DNA from: Streptomyces sp. DH5 | Lineage (GTDB): Bacteria; Actinomycetota; Actinomycetes; Streptomycetales; Streptomycetaceae | Assembly: GCF_020873915.1 (NCBI RefSeq) | Contig: NZ_JAHWGP010000014.1 | Location: 62,001-126,000, forward strand | Length of the DNA: 64,000 nt | Reading direction: 5' to 3' | Shown: piece by piece, positions 11,834-20,347 of the stretch | Position numbering within the stretch: position 1 is the stretch's first letter | Layout: every line of letters starts with the position of its first letter | Position numbers and translations under genes: made by a program | Notes under the pieces: model-generated | Told to the model about the DNA's origin: nothing | The model's database searches: none | Seen by the model: the letters and a program-made list of their open reading frames with translations, nothing else

Positions 11834-12579
11834 TCACGAGTACGACCTCCGCTGGTCCGGAGCCGGGATCTGGGCGCCCTTGTACTCGACGGGGATGCCG
11901 CCGAGGGGGTAGTCCTTGCGCTGCGGGAAGCCCTGCCAGTCGTCCGGCATCATGATCCTGGTCAGGGCCGGGTGGCCGTCGAAGACGATGCCGAAGAAGT
12001 CGTACGTCTCGCGCTCGTGCCAGTCGTTCGTCGGGTAGACGGAGAACAGCGACGGGATGTGCGGGTCGCTGTCGGGGGCGCTGACCTCGAGGCGGATCAG
12101 CCGGTTGTGGGTGATCGAGCGCAGGTGGTAGACGGCGTGCAGCTCGCGGCCCTTGTCGTTCGGGTAGTGCACGCCGCTGACGCCGGTGCACAGCTCGAAG
12201 CGCAGGGCGGGGTCGTCGCGCAGCGTCTTCGCGACGCGGACGAGGTGCTCGCGTTCGATGTGGAAGGTGAGTTCGCCGCGGTCGACGACCGTCTTCTCGA
12301 CGGCGTTCGCCGGGAGCAGGTCCTGCTCCTCGAGCGCGCCCTCGAGCTCGTCGGCGACCTCGTCGAACCAGCCGCCGTAGGGGCGGGCCGCCGGTCCGGG
12401 CAGCCGGACCGAGCGGACCAGCCCGCCGTAACCGGAGGTGTCCCCGCCGTTGTTGGCGCCGAACATGCCGCGCTGGACGCGGATCTCCTCGCCGCCCCGG
12501 CCGCGCTGGCCGGGGAGGTTCTCCGCGGAGAGGTCCTTCTCGGGGTTGACGCCGTCACCCGCGGTGCCGTTCGCGTCGC

Positions 12580-12583
<4 letters not shown>
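11834..12583 (-). CDS. nuoC: NADH-quinone oxidoreductase subunit C
   Basis: A 249-residue 30-kDa-type subunit of the peripheral arm. The family signature is at [20 protein letters not shown] and [20 protein letters not shown] near residues 175-215, followed by the RKDYPLGG motif. The first 50 residues are a variable acidic/Gly-rich leader. The start ([17 protein letters not shown]) overlaps the nuoB stop as ATGA. A longer same-frame ORF reads back through nuoB and is not real. Confidence 0.96.
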
Positions 12584-13134
<551 letters not shown>

Positions 13135-13147
13135 GACTAGTGGCCCC

Positions 13148-13507
13148 TCAGTCCCATTCCAGGCCGCCGCGCCGCCATACGTACGCGTACGCGACGAAGA
13201 CGGTGAGCACGAAGAGCAGCATCTCCACGAGCCCGAAGATCCCCAGGGCGTCGAAGCTGACGGCCCAGGGGTAGAGGAAGACGATCTCGATATCGAAGAT
13301 GATGAAGAGCATCGCCGTCAGGTAGTACTTGATGGGGAAGCGCCCGCCGCCGGCCGGCGTGGGGGTCGGCTCGATTCCGCACTCGTAGGCTTCGAGCTTG
13401 GCGCGGTTGTACCGCTTCGGACCGATCAGCGTGGCCATGACCACGGAGAAGATCGCAAAGCCTGCCCCGAGGGCTCCCAGTACGAGGATGGGCGCATACG
13501 CGTTCAC
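13148..13507 (-). CDS. nuoA: NADH-quinone oxidoreductase subunit A
   Basis: First gene of the nuo operon: a 119-residue membrane subunit with three helices (residues about 5-27, 65-85, 92-112). Family residues are seen in [13 protein letters not shown], with the conserved Cys on the quinone-proximal loop, and [13 protein letters not shown]. The start is GTG ([17 protein letters not shown]). The 719-base region upstream carries the operon's control sites (see separate entries). Confidence 0.96.
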   Translation of the reverse strand: MNAYAPILVLGALGAGFAIFSVVMATLIGPKRYNRAKLEAYECGIEPTPTPAGGGRFPIKYYLTAMLFIIFDIEIVFLYPWAVSFDALGIFGLVEMLLFVLTVFVAYAYVWRRGGLEWD

Positions 13508-13824
13508 CGCTCCTCGCTCCTCTCAGTCGGCATTGACTGCTGGCGTTTGTGCGGCGGGCTCGTCAGCCCCAACTGCCCCACGAACCACGCCCGCCCCGGC
13601 GAAGATCGAGAACATGTGAAGCAGGTCACAAGCCCAACCGCTCCGCATCCTATGCCCGAGGGTCTGTGATCTGCGACACGGGGTATTCCACAACCTTTGT
13701 GATCTCCACCACCTGACGAACGATCATGAAGCCGGATGAGCGGTGATCTTCGCACGCCAAGCGTTCGCGCGACCACCAAAGGTGACATCCTGACTGGTCA
13801 GCGCAGCTCAGAGGGCCATCTCCA

Positions 13825-13877
13825 TATCAAGAGGCTTCCCGTGCATGCAAATTGGTGCTGAACTTGATCTCTTGATA
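13825..13877. promoter_or_regulatory. 9-bp inverted repeat TATCAAGAG ... CTCTTGATA
   Basis: Perfect 9-base arms at 13825-13833 and 13869-13877, separated by 35 bases. The right arm is also part of a direct repeat (TTGATCTCTTGAT). It lies about 320 bases upstream of nuoA. The spacing is too wide for one dimer on adjacent turns, so looping or two half-sites are possible. No known regulator was recognised. Confidence 0.4.
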
Positions 13878-13923
13878 GAGGGCCGTTCACACGTCGGAGG
13901 GGCGCCGGGGCGGGATGTGGACG

Positions 13924-13939
13924 TGTGCGCGCGTTCACG
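13924..13939. promoter_or_regulatory. Rex-operator-like site
   Basis: TGTGCGCGCGTTCACG matches the known Streptomyces Rex operator TGTGAACGCGTTCACA at 13 of 16 positions. Rex senses NADH/NAD+ and controls respiratory genes in Streptomyces, so a site upstream of complex I makes sense. A lone right half-site (TTCACA, 13886-13891) lies nearby. The site is far (about 415 bases) from the nuoA start, which lowers confidence. Confidence 0.4.
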
Positions 13940-14029
13940 AAGTCGGGGCGTCACGAACCGGCCACGCACGGTCGACACCGGAGCGGGAGCCCGCGGGCCC
14001 GCCGGACGCGACGGAAGCGGCAATCGTTC

Positions 14030-14045
14030 CGTGACGTGCGTCACG
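14030..14045. promoter_or_regulatory. Crp-type dyad CGTGACG-TG-CGTCACG
   Basis: A perfect dyad with 7-base arms. Its core fits the Streptomyces Crp motif GTG(N6)GNCAC exactly (14031-14044). It is about 180 bases upstream of the first possible start of the NlpC/P60 hydrolase gene. Crp is known to influence germination and cell-wall hydrolase genes in Streptomyces, so this gene is the more likely target than nuoA; that assignment is inference. Confidence 0.5.
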
Positions 14046-14132
14046 TCCACGAGGGCCGGACGAAAGGAAGGCTTGGCCAACCAACCCGACCGGTGGTAGG
14101 GGCGGAGCAATTCGGACGTAACGATGAAAGTA

Positions 14133-14153
14133 CGTGATCACGGGCCGATCACG
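14133..14153. promoter_or_regulatory. Inverted repeat CGTGATC-N7-GATCACG
   Basis: Two perfect 7-base arms separated by seven bases, 74 bases upstream of the first candidate start codon of the NlpC/P60 gene. The symmetry fits a dimeric repressor or activator site. No regulator family was recognised from the sequence. Confidence 0.35.
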
Positions 14154-14226
14154 GACGCCCGCAATGTCCGTTGTGGCGTCAATAAAGAGCCGGACGCCGG
14201 ATTTTCGGGGCCCGGATTGAACAACT

Positions 14227-15096
14227 GTGGCGGAGCACACGTTTCTTGAAGATATGAAGCAGCCCCTGGTACCGGTTGTTCCCATGTCCCACACCGCTCA
14301 CATACGCAGCCACCGGAAACCCCGCCGTACCGCGTCGTCCACGATGGCGATGCGGGCCGGAGTTGCCGGTGGCGTCCTCGGCACCCTGGCAGTGGCCGGC
14401 GCGTCGGGTTCGGCGAACGCCGCCGAGCCGGTGGCGCAGACCCTCGAACTGCCCACCCTGACGGCCGATCTGGCCGCGCAGGTCGCCCAGTCCGCGGACG
14501 CCACCCAGCAGGCCGCCGCGAACTACCAGCTGCGGGCCGAGCGTGACGCGGCCGCCGCCCAGGCCGCCCAGCAGGCCAAGGCGGACCTGGTCGAGGCCAA
14601 GGAGAAGGCCGCGGCGAAGAAGAAGGCCGCGGAGGAGGCCCGCAAGGCCGCAGCCGAGCGGGCGTCGCGCGACGCCGGGCGCACCGCCCTGGCCACCGCC
14701 ACGACCGCCGCGACCGCCACGACCGCGTCCGCGCCGGCCAGCGGCAGCGTCGGGACCGTCATCGCCTTCCTCAGGGCGCAGGTGGGCGACGCCTACGTCA
14801 TGGGCGCCACCGGACCCAACGCGTGGGACTGCTCGAGCCTGGTGCAGGCCGCGTTCAAGCAGGTCGGCGTGGACCTGCCGCGCGTCTCGCAGGACCAGTC
14901 GACGGTCGGCACCGACATCCCGCTGTCGCAGATCCAGGTCGGCGACATCCTGTACTGGGGCGGCAAGGGCTCCGCCTACCACACGGGTGTCTACATCGGT
15001 AACGGCCAGTACCTGGACGCCGCCAACCCGTCCAAGGGCGTCGTCATCCAGGACCTCTCCGGCTACCCGGCCTCGGGTGCCGTGCGCGTGCTCTGA
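14227..15096 (+). CDS. Secreted NlpC/P60 family peptidoglycan endopeptidase
   Basis: A predicted cell-wall hydrolase that cleaves stem peptides of peptidoglycan outside the membrane. It has a basic N-terminus, a Sec-type hydrophobic stretch at about residues 41-62, an Ala/Lys/Glu coiled-coil-like region (about 85-150), an Ala/Thr linker, and an NlpC/P60 domain at 172-289 with catalytic C202 (WDCSSLVQAAF) and H252 (YHTGVYIGNGQYLDA). The start is uncertain: GTG 14227, ATG 14254 or ATG 14284 (MSHTAHIRSHRKPRR) are in frame, and none has a strong ribosome-binding site. Divergent from nuoA. Confidence 0.9.
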   Translation: MAEHTFLEDMKQPLVPVVPMSHTAHIRSHRKPRRTASSTMAMRAGVAGGVLGTLAVAGASGSANAAEPVAQTLELPTLTADLAAQVAQSADATQQAAANYQLRAERDAAAAQAAQQAKADLVEAKEKAAAKKKAAEEARKAAAERASRDAGRTALATATTAATATTASAPASGSVGTVIAFLRAQVGDAYVMGATGPNAWDCSSLVQAAFKQVGVDLPRVSQDQSTVGTDIPLSQIQVGDILYWGGKGSAYHTGVYIGNGQYLDAANPSKGVVIQDLSGYPASGAVRVL

Positions 15097-15116
15097 GCCG
15101 CGTCCGCACGGGCTGA

Positions 15117-15144
15117 AGGGCCGCTGCCACCCGGCGGCGGCCCT
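15117..15144 (+). terminator. Hairpin terminator after the NlpC/P60 gene
   Basis: AGGGCCGCTGCC pairs with GGCGGCGGCCCT (one mismatch) around a 4-base loop, 21 bases after the stop codon. There is no T-run, as is common for Streptomyces terminators. The next 230 bases up to the convergent gene hold nothing recognisable. Confidence 0.6.
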
Positions 15145-15375
15145 CCCGCGTCGACCGCACTCCCGTGGTCCGCGTCCACGCCCCGGCACCCCGGGGTGAT
15201 ATCGCCCGATTGCCTGAATCGTCGCCTCCGCGCGGCACGTTGACGGCACCTCCATGCCCCGACGGCGCCCCCTGAAGCCCCGTGACGGCCCCTCACGGCG
15301 CCCCGCACGAACGCGGACGGCCGGAGTCCGCACTCGGGACCCCGGCCGCCCACAGCGCCGTTCACGGCTCCGGCG

Positions 15376-17094
15376 TCAGGCGACCGCACCGCCGTCCTGC
15401 CGTGCGCGCCGGCGCAGCAGCACGACGACGCCCGCGCCGAGGCCCAGGGCCAGCAGCGCCGCCCCGCCGATCAGCGTCATGCCGCCGGCACCGGTGAGTG
15501 CCAGGCCGCCCCCGGTGTGGTCACCCGTGACGTCACCGGACGTGCCGTTCGTACCGTTCGCGCCGCTCGTTCCGTTCGTGCCGGACGAGCCGTTCGTCCC
15601 GGAGTCGCCCTCCTCGCCGGACCCGGGCGGGGTGGAGCCGCCCGACGTGCCGCCGTCGCTTGTTCCCCCGTCGCCCGTGCCGCCGTCCGTCGCGCCGTCG
15701 GCGCCGTTGAGCACGATCCAGGCGGAGTCGTTGGTGTGGTCGGAGTCGAAGGGGTTGTCCCACTCGGGCAGCGCCACCTTGCCCCGGGCGCCCTCGACGA
15801 CCCGGTCGACGCGCAGCTCGAACGGGAAGTCCAGCGCGGCGTCCTCCAGCAGCGGGGTGCTCACCCAGCAGAGGTAGCCCTTCACGCCCTCGTCGATGGT
15901 GTTCTCCCCGCAGCCCTCGGGCACCGAGGTGACGGTCGTCCCCTCGGGGACGGCCACGGTGAACCCGATGGGCTCGCCGCCGGAGCGCAGGGCGCTGATC
16001 CAGGCGGGGCCGTTGTTGCGGAAGCCGATCCTCGCCGTGACGGTGTCGCCCGCCCCGGCGTCCTGCGAGGAACCGGTCAGCTCCAGGTCGTAGGTGTTGT
16101 TCACGGGCAGGTCCACGTCCGCGTACCGGGAGTAGTGCGCGGGGTCCGCGGAGGAGAGCTTCCTCAGCGTCAGGACCTCACCGGTGCCCGGCCGGTAGTC
16201 CTTGGCGGCGCGCAGCGCGGCCGCCTCGTCCGGGGCGAGGGCGGTGAAGGAGTAGGTGAAGACGTCGTGCAGCGCGAAGCCGGCGGTCTTCACCTTCAGC
16301 GGCTCGGCCAGCGCGTAGGCGGTGCCCGCGTCGATGCGGTCGGGGAAGGTGCAGATGGCGTCGGTGCCCTGGCGCAGCAGGGGCCCGGTGGTCACCTCGG
16401 CGTAGGCGCAGTTGCCGTAGGAGTCGGGGAAGGACACCCCGCGCGAGCCGTGGAAGCGCAGCACCGCGCCGTCGGCGGGCATGCTGCCGGCGTTGCGCAG
16501 CCCCACGGGCGCCTCGTAGGTGCCGCCCGCCCGGAGGCCGTCCGGCACCGACAGCGTGCGGTTGACGAACTCGGGGCCGCCGACGAGCACGTCGATGGTG
16601 AGCGGCGTGAACTCCAGTCCCTCGCCCTCACCGGTGACGGTGATGCTGCCGAGGTCCCCGGCCTCGCTGTCCTCGCCGACGTCGAGCCGGATGCCGCCGA
16701 CCCTGTTGTACCGGTCGCCCGCGTACAGTTCGCTGCCCGAGCAGACGGCGACCGAGCCGTCGGCCTCGCACGGGAGCTTCACCTTCGCCACGCCCGCCAG
16801 TGCGCTCGCGTCGATGCGGATCGTGTAGTCCCCGGTGAACACGGGCGGGATGATGCCGTCGCCCTCGAACGGCTCGCCCGGGGCGTCCAGCCGGAGGTCG
16901 ACCTGCGGTTCCGAGGGATCACCGTTGCCGGAGTGGAGCGACAGGTCGACCCGGTCCTCGCCGGTGATCGTCACGGGCAGGGGCGCGTCGGCCGCGTGGG
17001 CGGTGCCCGCCGCACCGGCCGCGACCAGACCCGTGGCGGCCGCCAGTCCCAGGGCTCTGAGCAGCCCGGGGCGCCGGTTTGCCTGCTGTGTCAT
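15376..17094 (-). CDS. Sortase-anchored (LALTG) surface protein
   Basis: A 572-residue exported protein of unknown role. The signal peptide (Arg/Leu start, hydrophobic 11-30) probably ends at AHA near residue 34. A long β-rich extracellular part follows, with CARDB/DUF11-like repeats that I infer from patterns such as IGFRNNGPAWISALRSGGE. Then come a Ser/Gly/Thr/Asn-rich wall-spanning linker (about 490-528), the sorting motif LALTG at 531-535, a membrane helix and an Arg-rich tail. LAxTG is the motif used by class E sortases of actinomycetes. A strong hairpin lies right in front of the start codon. Confidence 0.85.
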   Translation of the reverse strand: MTQQANRRPGLLRALGLAAATGLVAAGAAGTAHAADAPLPVTITGEDRVDLSLHSGNGDPSEPQVDLRLDAPGEPFEGDGIIPPVFTGDYTIRIDASALAGVAKVKLPCEADGSVAVCSGSELYAGDRYNRVGGIRLDVGEDSEAGDLGSITVTGEGEGLEFTPLTIDVLVGGPEFVNRTLSVPDGLRAGGTYEAPVGLRNAGSMPADGAVLRFHGSRGVSFPDSYGNCAYAEVTTGPLLRQGTDAICTFPDRIDAGTAYALAEPLKVKTAGFALHDVFTYSFTALAPDEAAALRAAKDYRPGTGEVLTLRKLSSADPAHYSRYADVDLPVNNTYDLELTGSSQDAGAGDTVTARIGFRNNGPAWISALRSGGEPIGFTVAVPEGTTVTSVPEGCGENTIDEGVKGYLCWVSTPLLEDAALDFPFELRVDRVVEGARGKVALPEWDNPFDSDHTNDSAWIVLNGADGATDGGTGDGGTSDGGTSGGSTPPGSGEEGDSGTNGSSGTNGTSGANGTNGTSGDVTGDHTGGGLALTGAGGMTLIGGAALLALGLGAGVVVLLRRRARQDGGAVA

Positions 17095-17106
17095 GGAAGG
17101 CTCTTT

Positions 17107-17148
17107 CGTCGAACGGGACGTGCCCGGCTGGGTACGTCCCGTTCGACG
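17107..17148 (-). promoter_or_regulatory. Perfect 15-bp hairpin directly upstream of the LALTG gene
   Basis: CGTCGAACGGGACGT (17107-17121) and its exact complement (17134-17148) are separated by 12 bases. The dyad ends 12 bases before the ATG of the downstream surface-protein gene on the minus strand, followed by AAAGAG. It could end transcription coming from the upstream reductase gene (17255-18538), or fold in the leader of the surface-protein mRNA and affect translation. There is no T-run. Confidence 0.6.
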
Positions 17149-17254
17149 GCCACCGTTGACGATCAGTTGCCCACGGAAGTGTCACGCGGTGATCACGGTC
17201 ACGCATACCCCGCGGTCACGGCGGACGACGCCGGACGACGCCGGACACACCGCC

Positions 17255-18538
17255 TCACGCCTTCGGTGCCACCTTGCTCAGCCCGTTGATGATGCGGTCC
17301 ATCGCGTCGCCGCCCGTGGGGTCGGTCAGGTTGGCGAGCAGCTTCAGGGTGAAGCGCATCAGCATCGGGTGGGTCAGTCCGCGCTGGGCGGCGATCTGCA
17401 TGACCTTCGGGTTGCCGATCAGCTTCACGAAGGCGCGGCCGAGCGTGTAGTAACCGCCGTAGGTGTCCTTGAGCACGCGCGGGTAGCGCTGGAGCGCGAT
17501 CTCCCGCTGGGCCGGGGTGGCCCGCGCGTGCGCCTGGACGATCACGTCGGCGGCGATCTGGCCGGACTCCATGGCGTAGGCGATGCCCTCGCCGTTGAAC
17601 GGGTTGACCAGACCGCCGGCGTCGCCGACGAGCAGCAGTCCGCGCGTGTAGTGCGGCTGGCGGTTGAAGGCCATGGGAAGCGCGGCGCCGCGGATCGGCC
17701 CGGTCATGTTGTCCGGGGTGTAGCCCCAGTCCTCCGGCATGGACGCGCACCAGGCCTTGAGGACCTCGCGCCAGTCCAGCTCCTTGAAGGAGTCGGAGGT
17801 GTTGAGCACGCCGAGGCCGACGTTGCTGGTCCCGTCGCCCATGCCGAAGATCCAGCCGTAGCCGGGCAGCAGCCGGTCCTGCGGACCGCGGCGGTCCCAC
17901 AGCTCCAGCCACGACTCCAGGTAGTCGTCGTCGTGGCGGGGCGAGGTGAAGTACGTACGGACGGCGACGCCCATCGGCCGGTCCTCGCGCCGGTGCAGGC
18001 CCATCGCCAGGGACAGCCGGGTGGAGTTGCCGTCTGCGGCCACCACCAACGGGGCGTGGAAGGTGACCTCCCGCTTCTCCTCGCCGAGCTTGGCCTTCAC
18101 GCCCGTGATGCGCCCGGTCCGGTCGTCGACGACGGGCGCGCCCACGTTGCAGCGCTCGTACAGCCGGGCGCCCGCCTTCTGGGCCTGCCGGGCGAGCTGC
18201 TCGTCGAAGTCGTCGCGCTTGCGGACCAGACCGTAGTCGGGGAAGGAGGCCAGATCCGGCCAGTCGAGCTGGAGGCGGACGCCGCCGCCGATGATGCGCA
18301 GGCCCTTGTTGCGCAGCCAGCCGGCCTCCTCGGAGATGTCGATGCCCATCGACACCAGCTGCTTGACGGCGCGGGGGGTGAGGCCGTCGCCGCACACCTT
18401 CTCGCGCGGGAACTCGGTCTTCTCCAGCAGGAGCACGTCGAGTCCGGACCGGGCCAGGTGGTAGGCGGTGGTGGAGCCGGCTGGCCCCGCGCCGACGACG
18501 ATCACATCGGCGGTGTTGTCGGAGAGGGGCTCGGTCAC
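17255..18538 (-). CDS. Geranylgeranyl-reductase-family flavoprotein, probable menaquinone reductase
   Basis: A 427-residue FAD-dependent reductase. The dinucleotide-binding motif is VIVVGAGPAGSTTAYHLA (residues 12-29), the substrate-side motif is PREKVCGDGLTP (about 48-59), and a second FAD motif GLLLVGDAGGLVNPFNGEGI lies near 295. The family includes mycobacterial MenJ, which saturates one isoprene unit of menaquinone. Streptomyces make partly saturated menaquinones and the gene lies near menG and mqnC, so I infer that role. A role on other polyprenyl lipids cannot be excluded. It is divergent from the GNAT gene. Confidence 0.82.
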   Translation of the reverse strand: MTEPLSDNTADVIVVGAGPAGSTTAYHLARSGLDVLLLEKTEFPREKVCGDGLTPRAVKQLVSMGIDISEEAGWLRNKGLRIIGGGVRLQLDWPDLASFPDYGLVRKRDDFDEQLARQAQKAGARLYERCNVGAPVVDDRTGRITGVKAKLGEEKREVTFHAPLVVAADGNSTRLSLAMGLHRREDRPMGVAVRTYFTSPRHDDDYLESWLELWDRRGPQDRLLPGYGWIFGMGDGTSNVGLGVLNTSDSFKELDWREVLKAWCASMPEDWGYTPDNMTGPIRGAALPMAFNRQPHYTRGLLLVGDAGGLVNPFNGEGIAYAMESGQIAADVIVQAHARATPAQREIALQRYPRVLKDTYGGYYTLGRAFVKLIGNPKVMQIAAQRGLTHPMLMRFTLKLLANLTDPTGGDAMDRIINGLSKVAPKA

Positions 18539-18635
18539 GGCGGGATCTCCCCAAGTTCGAAATCTGCGTGCCGACCGGCACTGGACACGGGCAGTCTATT
18601 CAGCGGCATTGATCACCCGGCTGAAGGGCTGCCCC

Positions 18636-19172
18636 GTGAACCGAGCTCTCCCCGCTGTACGGCTGCGTGTTCCCACCCATGAGGACGCCTTCACCTGGCA
18701 CCGGATCTTCGACGACCCGGACGTGATGGAGTTCCACGGCGGCAAGGCGGCGGACCTGTCGGTCTACGAGGAACTCACCGCCCGTCAGCGCCGGCACGAC
18801 GCCCAGCTCGGCTTCTGCCTGTGGACCATGACCGACGCGTCCGGGCAGGTCATCGGCTTCACCGGCGCCCAGCCGTGGGAGCGCGACTGGGGTCCGACGG
18901 GCGAGATCGAGATCGGCTGGCGGCTCGGGCGTGAGCACTGGGGCAAGGGGTACGCCACCGCCGCGGCCCGGGAGACCCTGCAGCGGGTGGCCGCGGCGGG
19001 CGTGACGGGCGTGGTGGCGATGGTGGACGCCCGCAACGCCCGTTCCGTGGCGGTCACCCGGCGGCTCGGGATGCGCCTCGCCGAGACCTTCATGACCCCG
19101 GTCTCACGGCGCGAGGCCCACTGCTACCGCCTCGGCCTCCGGCCCGGCACCCCTCCCGGTCACTCCGGGTGA
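18636..19172 (+). CDS. GNAT family N-acetyltransferase (RimJ/RimL type)
   Basis: A 178-residue acetyltransferase starting at GTG (MNRALPAVRLRVPTHEDAFTW); the longer frame upstream would overlap the divergent reductase gene. The acetyl-CoA binding motif is GREHWGKGYATAAARETL near residues 95-112, and NARSVAVTRRLGM is the typical motif B. The substrate is unknown; proteins of this type acetylate N-termini or small molecules. A 97-base divergent promoter region is shared with the reductase. Confidence 0.87.
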   Translation: MNRALPAVRLRVPTHEDAFTWHRIFDDPDVMEFHGGKAADLSVYEELTARQRRHDAQLGFCLWTMTDASGQVIGFTGAQPWERDWGPTGEIEIGWRLGREHWGKGYATAAARETLQRVAAAGVTGVVAMVDARNARSVAVTRRLGMRLAETFMTPVSRREAHCYRLGLRPGTPPGHSG

Positions 19173-19306
19173 CCCATTGGCGCGGAACGCCGCGGGCGGA
19201 TTCCGGCGGACGGCGCACCGGACCACCCTGCCGGTACCGCTGGGGGGGCGTCCGTGCGAGTGATACCCGGGGGACCCGGGGCGCAGTGACACCCGGGGCG
19301 CCCGGA

Positions 19307-19600
19307 GTGCGCGTGCCGCGCCCGGTCGGACCGATGGCCGTGGACGCGCGCGAACCGGCACGCGTGCGGGGCCCGTTCGTGACGCCCCGGACCGGCCCGG
19401 GCTTCCGGCTCGCCGTCGCCGACCACGTCGTACGCCAGTACCCGCGGCCCGGCACCGGGATGCCGCGGGACTCCGTGGTCCACGTGTGGTCCGGCCCCGG
19501 TCCGGACGAGGGCGGCGGCGGGGTGCGCGAGCCGCGCGGGCCGGCGCGGGAACCGGAGGCGCCCGCCCCGCCCCGCGCCGTGGTGCTCAGCTCTCCTTGA
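19307..19600 (+). CDS. Small PASTA-like hypothetical protein
   Basis: About 97 residues from GTG 19307 (or 88 from ATG 19334). Third codon positions are almost all G/C from 19307 on, so this looks translated although the product is short. The segment [20 protein letters not shown] resembles the C-terminal half of a PASTA domain (the PGT-VP-GS-V-V pattern), with a shortened first half ([14 protein letters not shown]). There is no signal peptide or membrane helix. It overlaps the convergent menG end by 14 bases. Function unknown. Confidence 0.45.
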   Translation: MRVPRPVGPMAVDAREPARVRGPFVTPRTGPGFRLAVADHVVRQYPRPGTGMPRDSVVHVWSGPGPDEGGGGVREPRGPAREPEAPAPPRAVVLSSP

Positions 19601-20282
19601 AGCCCCGGTGCAGCGCCACCACGCCGCCCGTCAGGTTGCGCCACGCCACCCGCGACCAGCCGGCGCCCTTCAGCCGGTCGGCCAGCCCGGGCTGGTCGGG
19701 CCAGGCGCGGATGGACTCGGCGAGGTAGACGTACGCGTCCGGGTTGGACGACACCGAGCGGGCGACCGGCGGCAGCGCGCGCATCAGGTACTCGGTGTAG
19801 ACGGTGCGGAACGGCGCCCACGTCGGCTGCGAGAACTCGCAGATGACGACCCGTCCGCCGGGCCGGGTCACCCGGTGCATCTCGCGCAGCGCCGCGTCGG
19901 TGTCCTGCACGTTGCGCAGCCCGAAGGAGATGGTGACGGCGTCGAAGACGTCGTCCTTGAAGGGCAGGCGGGTCGCGTCGCCCGCGGTGTACGGCAGCCA
20001 GGCGTGGTTGCGCTTGCCCACCCGCAGCATGCCGAGGGAGAAGTCGCAGGGCACCACGTAGGCGCCGCTGCGGGCGAAGGGCATCGACGACGTGCCCGTG
20101 CCGGCCGCCAGGTCCAGGACCTTCTGCGCGGGCCGGGCGTCGACGGCCCTGGCGACCTCCTTGCGCCATCGCCGGTCCTGCCCGAGGGACAGCACGTCGT
20201 TGGTCAGGTCGTACCGTTCCGCGACGTCGTCGAACATCGAGGCGACTTCGTGCGGCTGCTTGTCCAGGGATGCGCGGGTCAC
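19587..20282 (-). CDS. menG: Demethylmenaquinone methyltransferase
   Basis: A 231-residue SAM-dependent C-methyltransferase of the UbiE/MenG family, the last step of menaquinone synthesis. SAM motif I is [14 protein letters not shown] (54-67). Family blocks [20 protein letters not shown] (17-36) and [19 protein letters not shown] are both present. GTG start chosen at 20282 ([17 protein letters not shown]), since the longer frame gives a Pro/Gly-rich leader foreign to the family. It lies 65 bases after the amidohydrolase-like gene on the same strand. Confidence 0.95.
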   Translation of the reverse strand: MTRASLDKQPHEVASMFDDVAERYDLTNDVLSLGQDRRWRKEVARAVDARPAQKVLDLAAGTGTSSMPFARSGAYVVPCDFSLGMLRVGKRNHAWLPYTAGDATRLPFKDDVFDAVTISFGLRNVQDTDAALREMHRVTRPGGRVVICEFSQPTWAPFRTVYTEYLMRALPPVARSVSSNPDAYVYLAESIRAWPDQPGLADRLKGAGWSRVAWRNLTGGVVALHRGFKES

Positions 20283-20347
20283 GGGCCCATTCTTGCAGCC
20301 CCCCACCGGCCCGCCCCCGGCGGCGTCCCGCCCCGCGCCCGGACCGG

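Larger units (their letters stand above)
13508..14226. other. Intergenic control region between nuoA and the NlpC/P60 gene
   Basis: A 719-base divergent intergenic region with no convincing gene. Open frames here (for example 13808-14110) lack codon bias and ribosome-binding sites. It is relatively AT-rich for this chromosome and contains several dyads: TATCAAGAG/CTCTTGATA, a Rex-operator-like site, a Crp-type dyad and a CGTGATC/GATCACG dyad, each listed separately. I could not pin the transcription starts of either gene from sequence. Confidence 0.7.

Noticed and set aside
13808-14110. 100-residue minus-strand ORF in the nuoA-NlpC gap
   Set aside because: Weak codon bias, no ribosome-binding site, and it runs through the regulatory dyads.
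14100-14226. c-di-AMP (ydaO-type) riboswitch before the NlpC/P60 gene
   Set aside because: Such riboswitches precede some Streptomyces wall hydrolase genes, but I could not find the conserved core here.
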